A stretch of DNA of 64,000 nt. It comes from Odoribacter lunatus (lineage in GTDB: Bacteria > Bacteroidota > Bacteroidia > Bacteroidales > Marinifilaceae). Both the position numbers and the translations under genes were made by a program. Shown here piece after piece: positions 17,155 through 25,360 of the stretch (positions within the stretch are counted from its first letter, which is position 1; each line of letters starts with the position of its first letter). Below the pieces are notes generated by a model, which was given only the letters and a program-made list of their open reading frames with translations, did not search any database and was not told the origin of the DNA. Where the stretch lies: the NCBI RefSeq assembly GCF_943193135.1, contig NZ_CALPCZ010000006.1:1-64000 (forward strand), given 5' to 3'.

Positions 17155-18153
17155 ATGGCATTATTTGAAAGTTACGACCGTCGTATTAATCAGATTAACG
17201 CGACTCTGAATAAATATGGTATCAAAGACATCGACGAAGCAAAAGCTATCTGCGATGCAAAAGGCATCAATCCTTACGACATCTGTGAAAAAACACAGCC
17301 GATTTGTTTTGAAAATGCAAAATGGGCTTATGTGGTAGGTGCTGCGATCGCCATTAAAAAAGGATGTACCAAAGCTGCCGATGCGGCAGAAGCTATCGGT
17401 GAAGGCCTGCAGGCATTCTGTATCGCCGGCTCCGTTGCTGCCGACCGAAAAGTAGGTCTGGGACACGGAAATCTGGCAGCCATGCTGCTCCGCGAAGAAA
17501 CCAAATGCTTCGCATTCCTGGCAGGACACGAATCTTTCGCCGCTGCCGAAGGAGCCATTGGTATTGCAAAATCAGCCAACAAAGTACGCAAAGAGCCGCT
17601 GCAGGTTATCCTGAACGGACTGGGTAAAGACGCTGCGATGATTATTTCCCGCATCAACGGATTCACCTATGTACAAACACAGTTCGACTACTACACCGGA
17701 GAATTGAAAATCGTAAAAGAAAAAGCATACTCCAACGGAGAACGCTCTAAAGTACGCTGCTACGGAGCTGACGACGTGCGTGAAGGCGTGGCTATCATGC
17801 GCCACGAGGGAGTGGACGTTTCCATCACCGGAAACTCAACCAACCCCACCCGCTTCCAGCACCCGGTAGCCGGAACCTACAAAAAAGAGTGCATGGAAAC
17901 CGGTAAAAAATACTTCTCCGTAGCTTCCGGCGGCGGTACGGGACGTACCCTTCACCCGGACAACATGGCGGCAGGCCCCGCTTCCTACGGTTTCACCGAC
18001 ACGCTCGGCCGTATGCACGGAGATGCCCAGTTCGCCGGCTCTTCTTCTGTTCCCGCTCACGTAGAAATGATGGGATTCTTAGGTATGGGTAACAACCCGA
18101 TGGTAGGTGCTACCGTTGCCGTTGCCGTTGCCGTAGAAGAAGCAAGCAAATAA
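17155..18153 (+). CDS. GGGtGRT-family protein of unknown function
   Basis: 332 residues, cytosolic with no signal peptide. It carries the family signature SGGGTGRTLHPDNMA at about residues 260-274. N-terminal half is Ala/Lys-rich and helical (KWAYVVGAAIAIKKGCTKAAD); a central HGNLAAMLLREETKCFAFL and a C-terminal MMGFLGMGNNPMVGATVAVA stretch follow. The family is named from the motif and has no established activity that I know. Genetic linkage with the NifU-like gene upstream suggests a shared function, perhaps iron-sulfur dependent. Codon use is that of a highly expressed gene (few rare codons), which is unusual for an uncharacterised pair. Confidence 0.85.
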   Translation: MALFESYDRRINQINATLNKYGIKDIDEAKAICDAKGINPYDICEKTQPICFENAKWAYVVGAAIAIKKGCTKAADAAEAIGEGLQAFCIAGSVAADRKVGLGHGNLAAMLLREETKCFAFLAGHESFAAAEGAIGIAKSANKVRKEPLQVILNGLGKDAAMIISRINGFTYVQTQFDYYTGELKIVKEKAYSNGERSKVRCYGADDVREGVAIMRHEGVDVSITGNSTNPTRFQHPVAGTYKKECMETGKKYFSVASGGGTGRTLHPDNMAAGPASYGFTDTLGRMHGDAQFAGSSSVPAHVEMMGFLGMGNNPMVGATVAVAVAVEEASK

Positions 18154-18180
18154 AAACAGCAAGTCCCCGGACTTCATATA

Positions 18181-18212
18181 AATCCTGCAAGCGAAAACTT
18201 GCAGGATTTTTT
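18181..18212 (+). terminator. Intrinsic terminator after the GGGtGRT gene
   Basis: 11-bp stem AATCCTGCAAG / CTTGCAGGATT (18181-18191 with 18198-18208) with a GAAA-type loop and T run to 18212. Confidence 0.92.
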
Positions 18213-18223
18213 GTAACCGAGTG

Positions 18224-18312
18224 TATCGGCTCAAAACAATGAATAATACACCCAAAATCGGCTCAACATGAGCCGATAAATCATTATTTTTCGTTATTTT
18301 TGAGCCGATAAA
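18224..18312 (+). promoter_or_regulatory. Operator cluster in front of the Fic gene
   Basis: Four copies of the 9-mer ATCGGCTCA or its complement. A half site lies at 18225-18233, a palindrome ATCGGCTCA-aca-TGAGCCGAT at 18257-18277, and an inverted half site at 18301-18309. The outer two copies face each other. Spacing from the last copy to the ATG is 15 bp. The downstream Fic protein carries an N-terminal winged-helix domain, so autoregulation at these sites is the simplest reading. Confidence 0.65.
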
Positions 18313-18324
18313 GCTGATTTAGTT

Positions 18325-19359
18325 ATGACAAACGAGACCGAGATACTCCAATTCCTACATTACAATCCCCTTTCATCACGTACTGAAATTAACAGTGGTA
18401 TCTCAAATACCCTCAGTCCGGCAACAATGAAAAGATTACTTGCAGACGCGATAAAAAAAGGAAACATTGAAGTTATCGGGAAAGGCCCATCTACCAAATA
18501 CCGTCTTACACCACAGGCACAGGTAACTATGCCGCTAAATCTTGATACCTACTTTGACAAGGATATTGACCAACGTCAAGTGCACGAAAGTTTTAACTTT
18601 GAATTAATACGGGAGATTCTACCCGAAGTTCAACTCTTCACCTCCGTGGAAGCCAAAGAATTGGAAGATGCACAAAAACTGTTTCAGCAGCATATTGCGG
18701 AAATGTCCGAATTTGAATACCGTAAAGAAATGGAACGCCTCGGTATCGACCTGTCATGGAAATCATCCCAAATCGAAGGCAACACATATTCTCTGCTTGA
18801 AACTGAAAAACTACTTAAAGAAAAACAAACGGCAAACGGGAAAACCAAAGAAGAAGCTACAATGCTTCTAAACCACAAAAAAGCACTTGACTTCATACTC
18901 GACGCACCGGATTATATGAAAAACCTTTCAGTAAAGCGGATTGAAGACATCCATACCTTACTGACTCAAGAATTAGGGGTAGACCGGAACATCCGCCACC
19001 GTCGTATAGGCATTACCGGAACTAACTATATTCCACTTGACAATGAATTTCAAATACGAGAAGCATTGGAAGATTCTTGCCGGCTCATAAACAGCAAAAA
19101 CAATGTATTTGAAAAAGCCCTCCTTGCATTAGTTTTATTATCATATATTCAAGCATTCACAGACGGGAATAAACGCACAGCACGCATTACCAGCAATGCA
19201 ATATTGATAGCATACGGCTACTGCCCCATATCTTTCCGTACAGTAGATTCCATCGACTACAAAAAAGCAATGTTGATATTTTACGAACAAAACAACATAG
19301 CCTCTTTCAAAAAGATATTTATCGAACAGTTCTTATTTGCAGTAAAAACATATTTCTAA
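18325..19359 (+). CDS. Fic-domain protein with N-terminal winged helix; catalytic His replaced by Gln
   Basis: 344 residues. A winged-helix DNA-binding domain (about 1-65, SRTEINSGISNTLSPATMKRLL) is followed by a Fic N-terminal helical region with SSQIEGNTYS (about 150-160) and the Fic core. The Fic motif normally reads HPFxxGNGR/HxFxDGNxRxxR; here it is IQAFTDGNKRTAR (about residues 277-289), with Gln at the catalytic His position. AMPylation activity is therefore doubtful, although similar Gln-type motifs occur in other Fic relatives. Palindromic operator-like repeats lie directly upstream. It could be a transcription regulator built on a Fic fold or a toxin-antitoxin remnant. The preceding terminator isolates it from the GGGtGRT operon. 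Confidence 0.85.
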   Translation: MTNETEILQFLHYNPLSSRTEINSGISNTLSPATMKRLLADAIKKGNIEVIGKGPSTKYRLTPQAQVTMPLNLDTYFDKDIDQRQVHESFNFELIREILPEVQLFTSVEAKELEDAQKLFQQHIAEMSEFEYRKEMERLGIDLSWKSSQIEGNTYSLLETEKLLKEKQTANGKTKEEATMLLNHKKALDFILDAPDYMKNLSVKRIEDIHTLLTQELGVDRNIRHRRIGITGTNYIPLDNEFQIREALEDSCRLINSKNNVFEKALLALVLLSYIQAFTDGNKRTARITSNAILIAYGYCPISFRTVDSIDYKKAMLIFYEQNNIASFKKIFIEQFLFAVKTYF

Positions 19360-19612
19360 CAAAAACTTATAATCTTATTCTCATTACCAGATTAACACAT
19401 TCCCCTATTGCCCGGGTATTCCTTGAAGCAACTCCGTTCCAATTGGCTACCCCCTGCGTAGCAACCGTATTCGGGAGTAAAGTTGATACGCTTCTGCGTC
19501 GCCATTGCTACACGTTTGCCCCAGTGAATTTACAACGAATTCATCTTTTTATCTCTTTGATGTTTCATCATGAAATCATGTGTCTTTTTGGCTATAAATA
19601 CCCCCTTTTCAG

Positions 19613-19671
19613 AAAACCTATCGTTTTCGTATAAAAAACCTATCGTTTTTGAGTAGAAAACCTATCGTTTT
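19613..19671. repeat. Three direct repeats with exact 22-bp period
   Basis: AAAACCTATCGTTTT occurs at 19613-19627, 19635-19649 and 19657-19671. Each unit is itself an interrupted palindrome (AAAAC/GTTTT). The period of two helical turns would place bound proteins on one face of the DNA. Confidence 0.85.
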
Positions 19672-19700
19672 TTTTGAGTAAAAAAATCGGTAAAAACAAA

Positions 19701-19727
19701 GCAGTGGAAAAAACATTTTTCCACTGC
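19701..19727 (-). terminator. Intrinsic terminator of the SUMF1/glycine-rich gene
   Basis: Stem GCAGTGGAAAAA / TTTTTCCACTGC (19701-19712 with 19716-19727), followed on the minus strand by TTTGTTTTT. It lies about 100 bp after the stop codon at 19825. Confidence 0.85.
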
Positions 19728-19824
19728 TCCATTATCCCATTTCTCCACTTTTAGTTCAACGGAATCATCCGTATTTGACCGTTTCTTGAGTACACTCCGT
19801 TTTTCCCGCCGACAGTGGCTTAAA

Positions 19825-22734
19825 TCAAGGAACAACCGGACTGATTTGTACTTGTCCGTCTCCGGAGTTTCCTGTCATTGTTCCAGTACCTGCTAAATTC
19901 GGCATACCGACATAACTGCCTTGTACTGTTGTCCATCGATAACCGGTACCGTCAATCATTGTCGTATTCGTGAAATATAAACCGGAATAATGAACAGACT
20001 GACCTGTAGGACTGCCAGAACTATTAATTGCATTACAACCGGTATGTCCGGAAACAAAGGAAGAACCTCCGAATGCTCCACGACCGACATTATACTGTCC
20101 TGTATAATATGATCCGTTTCTACTACCTCCATAATAGCCACCTCCACCACCTCCTCCGGCGGATTGGTTATTTACCCCATTCGTACCAATTCCCAAAGTT
20201 GTGTTGAATGTTCCACGACCACCGGCACCACCGGCACACCCATTCCATCCTCCGGCACCGCCACCACCACCGGCAACAATCAATCGGGAATATAAAGATG
20301 TCGTACCATCCCATGAACCTCCCGTCAAACGCACATCCGAAGCTCCCCCTCCGGCACCTCCATTTTCAACTCCGCCATAAGTATCTTTTCCACCTATCGC
20401 ACCACCATTCCAGCTTGCTCGCCGTGAGTTATTATCGTTACCGATTTGTCCGACATAAACATATAAAGCGGTACTTTGGGCTAATGCTATTGTACCCCTC
20501 GCATAAGCTCCGTATCCTCCCTTTGAACGACCAGCAGCATTTCCTCCTCTTGCTCCCCAACATTCCATAACATACTCTCCCGGCACCAACGTAATATTCT
20601 GTTGGGAACCAGTGTAACCAAACCGTCTTTGTATTTTCAGCCTTTGGGTCCACGACTGTCCCGGACATTTATCCGATGAAACCGTCACATCTACCCAAAA
20701 TACGGAATTGGAGGTCAAGCCGGACACCACGCCTTTGTCGGCTGCAATAGATATTCCTGCGGGAGCATTATCCAGTTTCCAGTGAGCCTGCGGCATGTTT
20801 CCCCAGGTTGAATTTACGGTAAAAGAGGGGTAAACATTGGTATACGTGTCCAATGAATTTGTCCACGGAAGAGGTGCCACATACACATTCGTCACTGTTT
20901 CCGCCATGCCGACGGCACAGATTCCCACACGTTTAAACTGATACCTTACAAAAGTGGTGCCGGTATTGACAAAATTATTGTACACCAATGACTCCCCGGT
21001 GGCATCGGGAATTATATCGAATTTCACTTCTCCCGGTTTCTTTACATACCAATTGTATTGAAAACGTACATCCGGAAAATCAGGACAGGAAGGCAATTGT
21101 ATATTGACAATATGCAATTCATTCCCGGGACAGGTCGTATCGCCCTGAATTTCCCCGCCGTCTATTTCAATCCCTGAAAGATTATAAACGCCCCGGAATC
21201 CCACCGTGCTGTCCCGCTGGGTAACAGACGTGAAATAGTTCATCGCTTCCGTTCTGTCCGAAGTCCGCAACAATTCATCTGCACTATTAAAACCTCCGCC
21301 TCGCACTCCGTACCTGCTGGCTGTTTTATCCCACAGACTGGCATTATACACGCCCGTTCCGCAACTACCACCGTTTAGATTGGTATAATTTACATTGGCA
21401 CATAACTCCTTTAAATTCCCGCTCATTTCCATCACTGCCCAATACGTGGCACCCGCCTGGGTTTGGTTGGTAGCCGACGTAGCAAACAAGCCGCACCGCA
21501 CGGGGCCGTTAATACTGTTAGCAGTTCCACTGTTCACGTTCTTTAAGTAACTCAATGCCTGTTCCCGTTGTTCTCCCCGATAGTTTAAATCGCTAAGGAA
21601 GGAAATACGGTTGATGCCGTTATTCGTATTCCACGCATACTCTCCTTCATCGGGCTCTTGGGGATAAAACCGCCGGCAGGCCTTTTCATACTCCAATTCA
21701 CTCATCGGGCGTAATCCACTCCAACTGCAATACGCTATCATATCCTCTATACTCATGTAATTGCACGCGAGTGTCTGTCCGTCGTCCGTACTAAAGAGGT
21801 CGTTACTTGGGTTCAGATTATTACCGAATACGGCGGGCGTATTTGGCTGCCGCTGTTCGATAAACACAATGCCGTTCCGGCAACTCGGTGTGTGGAGGTC
21901 TCCAAACACATAATCTCCTCGCTTCATATTGGCAAAATCATTATTCTCAACTCTCGCCTTTTGCTGTGCCAACGTCAAAGAGTTCAAAAACTCCGCGTAC
22001 TGCTCTTGGCTTATCTCGTATTTCATGATATAGAAGCCCGCGTAGCCTTTTGGATAAGAAGCCGAAAGAGAAACGTTCGACATGCCGTCTTTGGCTGAAA
22101 GCGTCATTGCTGCCTCGGTATCTATCACCACGGCCTCCGTACCGCCTACCACAAAACTCTTGTTGGAATACGCATCCCCTAAGTAATACGCACCGTATGG
22201 AACATACACCATCTCTATGGCGTGAACGGCAACGTAGATTTCATTCAACGCTTCGCCAAAATCCGAGCGGGTCAATCCCGTGCCCTCTAATGGCCATTTC
22301 GCTTGCAGCCGCACACTTACATTCCCCTCTGAAATTCCCTCACGCATCACGTACAGACCGTTTACCTTGCTACTGTTCGTGCCGACCATGTACGCGTAAC
22401 CGCCGTCCTCGTTGCCGGCAGCCCTACTTAATACATGTCCCGAAGAACCTAAATACGCATGCTGCCACGGATTCTCTAAGCCCCGCTTCTTGTACTTAAA
22501 GAACACCCACGCAGCATCCCAGTTGAAATCATCCCGCCACGAATTATCCCAGCGGAGATACACCTCAATAACCGCCGTATCGCCCGAAAAGTCGATAACG
22601 CGCGTTTTACCGTCTACCCGGATATTGTTACCGAACACGGGTGGAGAAAACAATCCGGAAAGAGTCACGACAAACAGCAACCCCAACGACATCCGAAGAC
22701 GCCGCATTCCGGCACACTTGATTAATTTTTTCAT
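19825..22734 (-). CDS. Large secreted SUMF1-fold and glycine-rich-domain surface protein
   Basis: 969 residues with a signal peptide (hydrophobic LLFVVTLSGLFSPPVFG). Order: a unique beta-rich N-domain (about 35-175), a formylglycine-generating-enzyme/SUMF1-like domain (about 180-530, with YIMKYEISQEQYAEFLN, GLRPMSELEYEKACR, GVRGGGFNSADELLRT), two Ig-like segments (about 540-710), and a glycine-rich receptor-type domain (about 715-965, with GAGGGASDVRL and GGGGGGYYGGS). FGE-fold domains in secreted proteins are often binding modules rather than enzymes. The gene follows structured leader A and is single. It probably displays binding domains at the surface. No C-terminal type IX sorting domain is evident. 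Confidence 0.8.
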   Translation of the reverse strand: MKKLIKCAGMRRLRMSLGLLFVVTLSGLFSPPVFGNNIRVDGKTRVIDFSGDTAVIEVYLRWDNSWRDDFNWDAAWVFFKYKKRGLENPWQHAYLGSSGHVLSRAAGNEDGGYAYMVGTNSSKVNGLYVMREGISEGNVSVRLQAKWPLEGTGLTRSDFGEALNEIYVAVHAIEMVYVPYGAYYLGDAYSNKSFVVGGTEAVVIDTEAAMTLSAKDGMSNVSLSASYPKGYAGFYIMKYEISQEQYAEFLNSLTLAQQKARVENNDFANMKRGDYVFGDLHTPSCRNGIVFIEQRQPNTPAVFGNNLNPSNDLFSTDDGQTLACNYMSIEDMIAYCSWSGLRPMSELEYEKACRRFYPQEPDEGEYAWNTNNGINRISFLSDLNYRGEQREQALSYLKNVNSGTANSINGPVRCGLFATSATNQTQAGATYWAVMEMSGNLKELCANVNYTNLNGGSCGTGVYNASLWDKTASRYGVRGGGFNSADELLRTSDRTEAMNYFTSVTQRDSTVGFRGVYNLSGIEIDGGEIQGDTTCPGNELHIVNIQLPSCPDFPDVRFQYNWYVKKPGEVKFDIIPDATGESLVYNNFVNTGTTFVRYQFKRVGICAVGMAETVTNVYVAPLPWTNSLDTYTNVYPSFTVNSTWGNMPQAHWKLDNAPAGISIAADKGVVSGLTSNSVFWVDVTVSSDKCPGQSWTQRLKIQRRFGYTGSQQNITLVPGEYVMECWGARGGNAAGRSKGGYGAYARGTIALAQSTALYVYVGQIGNDNNSRRASWNGGAIGGKDTYGGVENGGAGGGASDVRLTGGSWDGTTSLYSRLIVAGGGGGAGGWNGCAGGAGGRGTFNTTLGIGTNGVNNQSAGGGGGGGYYGGSRNGSYYTGQYNVGRGAFGGSSFVSGHTGCNAINSSGSPTGQSVHYSGLYFTNTTMIDGTGYRWTTVQGSYVGMPNLAGTGTMTGNSGDGQVQISPVVP

Positions 22735-23020
22735 ACCAAGAAATACTTTACACCTTGAAAGTCCCCGGAAAGGTGGGTTTATAACAAAAGAAAAGCGTGG
22801 GAACTTTAGTTTTACCGAAACTGAGGATCTGGACTTCCCACTACACGATAAAACGACACCCCACGCTTAACCTATATATAACGTAAAGTGTATATATACG
22901 GCAAGCGAACGTTTGTACATTTTGCCTCGTGTAGTTGAAATTGTCCAGATTTCAGTTTCAAGGCAAAGCTAAACGCTTTAAAACAAAATATGTTGATCAC
23001 GGCAGTTCTCTCTGCCACAA
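22735..23020 (-). ncRNA. Structured 5' leader RNA, copy A (SUMF1/glycine-rich gene)
   Basis: Observed pairings: P1 22793-22801 with 22860-22868 (9 bp, AAGCGTGGG/CCCACGCTT); long-range helix 22817-22824 with 22952-22959 (GAAACTGA/TCAGTTTC) continued by 22827-22834 with 22943-22950 (ATCTGGAC/GTCCAGAT); outer helix 22910-22914 with 22971-22975; inner helix 22921-22926 with 22962-22967 (TTTGCC/GGCAAA); small hairpin TGAAA/TTTCA (22936-22940 with 22950-22954) whose 9-nt loop holds the GTCCAGA arm. P1 and the long-range helix interleave, giving a pseudoknot. A competing stem 22797-22803/22835-22841 followed by GCTTTTCTTTT on the minus strand resembles a terminator 60 bp before the ATG. A 5-bp hairpin (GGCAG/CTGCC) lies near the 5' end. 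Function is inferred. Confidence 0.7.
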
Positions 23021-23025
23021 CGGGA

Positions 23026-23033
23026 CAAATATA
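23026..23033 (-). promoter_or_regulatory. -7 promoter box of leader A
   Basis: TATATTTG on the minus strand, identical to the boxes in front of leaders B and C; transcription would begin near 23018. Confidence 0.6.
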
Positions 23034-23168
23034 AAGAAAAAAGATAGAAAAGTAAAAAGCGAAAAGAATCTAAATCAAGGAATTAAAATAAAGAATACCC
23101 TTATTCTCCGTCCCTGGATAGGCAGGAAAACGAAGAATAAAAGTATTTTCAGAAACAAGAACAGAATA

Positions 23169-23423
23169 TTACTTTTTACCGGCAGGACTGACCAAGCCCA
23201 CAAACCAAAGCAGGACAATGGCACCGAGTACCGAAGTAATAAGGCTTCCGATGATACCACCGGTGGAATAGAATCCGATAAGATTAAACAACCAACCGCC
23301 CAATACACCGCCGATGATACCGATAATAAGGTTAATCAAAATGCCGTAACCGCGTCCCCGCATAATTCTGCTTGCCACCCAACCGGCAATCAGTCCGATA
23401 AGTATGTACCAAATAAACATCAT
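23169..23423 (-). CDS. GlsB/YeaQ/YmgE-type small membrane stress protein
   Basis: 84 residues, almost entirely hydrophobic and glycine-rich with three predicted membrane segments (about 3-21, 28-48, 55-77). The motif GLIAGWVASRIMRGRGYG near the start and GIIGGVLGGWLF are typical of the transglycosylase-associated/YeaQ family, inner-membrane proteins of general stress response with unknown mechanism. Either Met1 or Met2 may start it. It is separate from IspG upstream (about 90 bp) and from leader A downstream. Confidence 0.88.
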   Translation of the reverse strand: MMFIWYILIGLIAGWVASRIMRGRGYGILINLIIGIIGGVLGGWLFNLIGFYSTGGIIGSLITSVLGAIVLLWFVGLVSPAGKK

Positions 23424-23512
23424 AACTGTAAAAATTTAATTCAACATAACTCCTGTTTAACTTATTTCCCCGGGAAATGGTTACAGTCAAACAGGCTATA
23501 TACAATTTGCGT

Positions 23513-25279
23513 TTATTCCGGTTCTTTCCAGTCGCCACATTCCGCAATAAGGGATTTCAAAGCATCGATTGCCTCCTCTTCGGGCACAGCGGTCTTTACT
23601 CTCTGCTTGCCTTTGTACAGATTCACTTTCCCGTTGCCGGCACCTACATACCCATAGTCGGCATCCCCCATTTCACCCGGTCCATTGACTATACACCCCA
23701 TTATCGCTATTTTCAATCGGGTCAAATGGGCAAAAGCCCGCTTCACTTTCGCCACGGCGTCTTCCAGATTATACAACGTGCGCCCGCAACCTGGACAACT
23801 GACAAACTCCGTTTTATACCGACGGACTCCCGCCGATTGCAAAATGTTCCGGCTTAATTCCAACGCCTGCTTCGCCTCTCCGATAAGTGTAATCCACAAG
23901 CCGTCCGCCCATTTATCCATAAAAATCCCCCCGACATGGGCGGCGATTTTCAGATGCACATTTTCTCTCACTGGTTCCTTGACCCGAATAATTACAGGAC
24001 AAGCATATCCAAGCAGACGTATCATGCGGCGGTACGCATGATAATCCGTTTCTTGCGGCGAGAGCACAAAAGTAACCTCCCGCCCTTCCGAAGCCGCAAG
24101 CAAATCGGCATCTATCTGTTCTTCCCGGTTTACCTCCACAAAAATCCGTCCCTTCTCTCCGCATCCGGCACCCTTTTTAAATCCATCCGCAGGAATCAAA
24201 GGACAAACGGCAGCCCGATAGCGTCGGGCTTCCTCCCATTGCTCCCACGGCACAATAACCGTTACCCCGTCGGGCAGTACCCGCCATTTCGCATCGCCTG
24301 CCTCCGCAAAAATCATTTCGGGAGCAGCCTCTCCCACAAAGCAATCAGCTTCTCCCAACACATCACTATCCGCCACAATAAAAGGCTTTCCCGCCTTCCC
24401 CTCCTGCCAAGCGACACCCGCCTCAAAATCCGGACGACATAAAGCGACCAACTCTCTGGCTACAGGTATCTCCGCTTCCGGCGCCTCTGTCAGCGACACC
24501 CGTATCGTATCTCCGACACCTTCATTCAACAAACATCCGATACCCACCGCCGAGCGTATACGTCCGTCCTCCCCCTCGCCCGCCTCGGTAACCCCCAAAT
24601 GCAACGGGTAATTCATTCCCTCCTTCTGCATCTGTTCCACCAACAAACGGACGGCCGTTATCATAATCCGGCAATCGCTGGATTTCAGAGAAATAACCAC
24701 ATCATTGAAATCCGTATCCCGGCACACCCGCAGGTATTCCATCGTCGCCTCCACCATACCGGCCGGCGTATTCCCGTAACGGCTCATTATCCGGTCAGAA
24801 AGAGAACCATGATTCGTACCGATGCGAACTGCCGTATGATATTGCCGGCAAATAGTCAGAAAATCGGTAAACTTACTTCTTAAATAAGCCAGCTCGGCCC
24901 GATACTCCTCTTCCGTATAAGTTAAATTTTGGAACGTAGCCCGCTTATCCACAAAATTCCCCGGATTAATCCGTACCTTTTCCACATACCGGGCAGCCAC
25001 CGACGCCGCTTCGGGATTAAAGTGTATATCTGCGGAAAGCGGCGTTTCATAGCCCCGGCGGCGTAACTCTTCCCGTATATTCTTCAGATTCTCGGCCTCT
25101 TTCACCCCCTGGGCAGTTATCCGCACCAACTGTCCTCCCGCCTCAATAATCCGTATCGCTTGGTTCACACAAACCTCCGTATCCATTGTCGATGTATTCA
25201 GCATAGATTGCACAACCACGGGTTGTCCGGAAGAGATAACCGTATTTCCGACCCGTACCGATAAAGTTTTCCGGCGCAT
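23513..25279 (-). CDS. ispG: 4-hydroxy-3-methylbut-2-en-1-yl diphosphate synthase (long-form IspG/GcpE)
   Basis: 588 residues, the three-domain form of Bacteroidota, Chlamydiae and plants, with an insert between the TIM barrel and the iron-sulfur domain. It begins with VRVGNTVISSGQPVVVQSM. The cluster ligands are seen in VSCPGCGRTLYNLE (about residue 490) and IMGCIVNGPGEMGDADYG (about 528). It catalyses the reductive ring opening of methylerythritol cyclodiphosphate to HMBPP in the MEP isoprenoid pathway, using a 4Fe-4S cluster. Start at 25279 gives the normal N-terminus. Monocistronic as far as can be seen. Confidence 0.95.
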   Translation of the reverse strand: MRRKTLSVRVGNTVISSGQPVVVQSMLNTSTMDTEVCVNQAIRIIEAGGQLVRITAQGVKEAENLKNIREELRRRGYETPLSADIHFNPEAASVAARYVEKVRINPGNFVDKRATFQNLTYTEEEYRAELAYLRSKFTDFLTICRQYHTAVRIGTNHGSLSDRIMSRYGNTPAGMVEATMEYLRVCRDTDFNDVVISLKSSDCRIMITAVRLLVEQMQKEGMNYPLHLGVTEAGEGEDGRIRSAVGIGCLLNEGVGDTIRVSLTEAPEAEIPVARELVALCRPDFEAGVAWQEGKAGKPFIVADSDVLGEADCFVGEAAPEMIFAEAGDAKWRVLPDGVTVIVPWEQWEEARRYRAAVCPLIPADGFKKGAGCGEKGRIFVEVNREEQIDADLLAASEGREVTFVLSPQETDYHAYRRMIRLLGYACPVIIRVKEPVRENVHLKIAAHVGGIFMDKWADGLWITLIGEAKQALELSRNILQSAGVRRYKTEFVSCPGCGRTLYNLEDAVAKVKRAFAHLTRLKIAIMGCIVNGPGEMGDADYGYVGAGNGKVNLYKGKQRVKTAVPEEEAIDALKSLIAECGDWKEPE

Positions 25280-25360
25280 AATATTCCTTTTTAACAGTTT
25301 TCCCTCTTCTGCACATCTTTCCCCACTGTGCTGACAAAATTACAAAAAACTTGCGTTTGA

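Larger units (their letters stand above)
19360..19824. other. Intergenic region with iteron-like repeats and a minus-strand terminator
   Basis: 465 bp without a convincing gene. A 37-codon minus-strand frame (about 19503 to 19393, starting MATQKRINFTPEYG) has plausible composition but no recognised homolog. The right half is AT-rich and holds the three 22-bp-spaced repeats (19613-19671) and the terminator at 19701-19727. Confidence 0.5.

Noticed and set aside
19613-19671. Short regular repeats as a mini CRISPR
   Set aside because: 15-bp units with 7-bp spacers are far too short, and no cas gene is near.
19825-22734. Diversity-generating retroelement target (FGE/C-type-lectin fold)
   Set aside because: No reverse transcriptase, template repeat or accessory gene is present in the window, and the FGE domain is internal rather than C-terminal.
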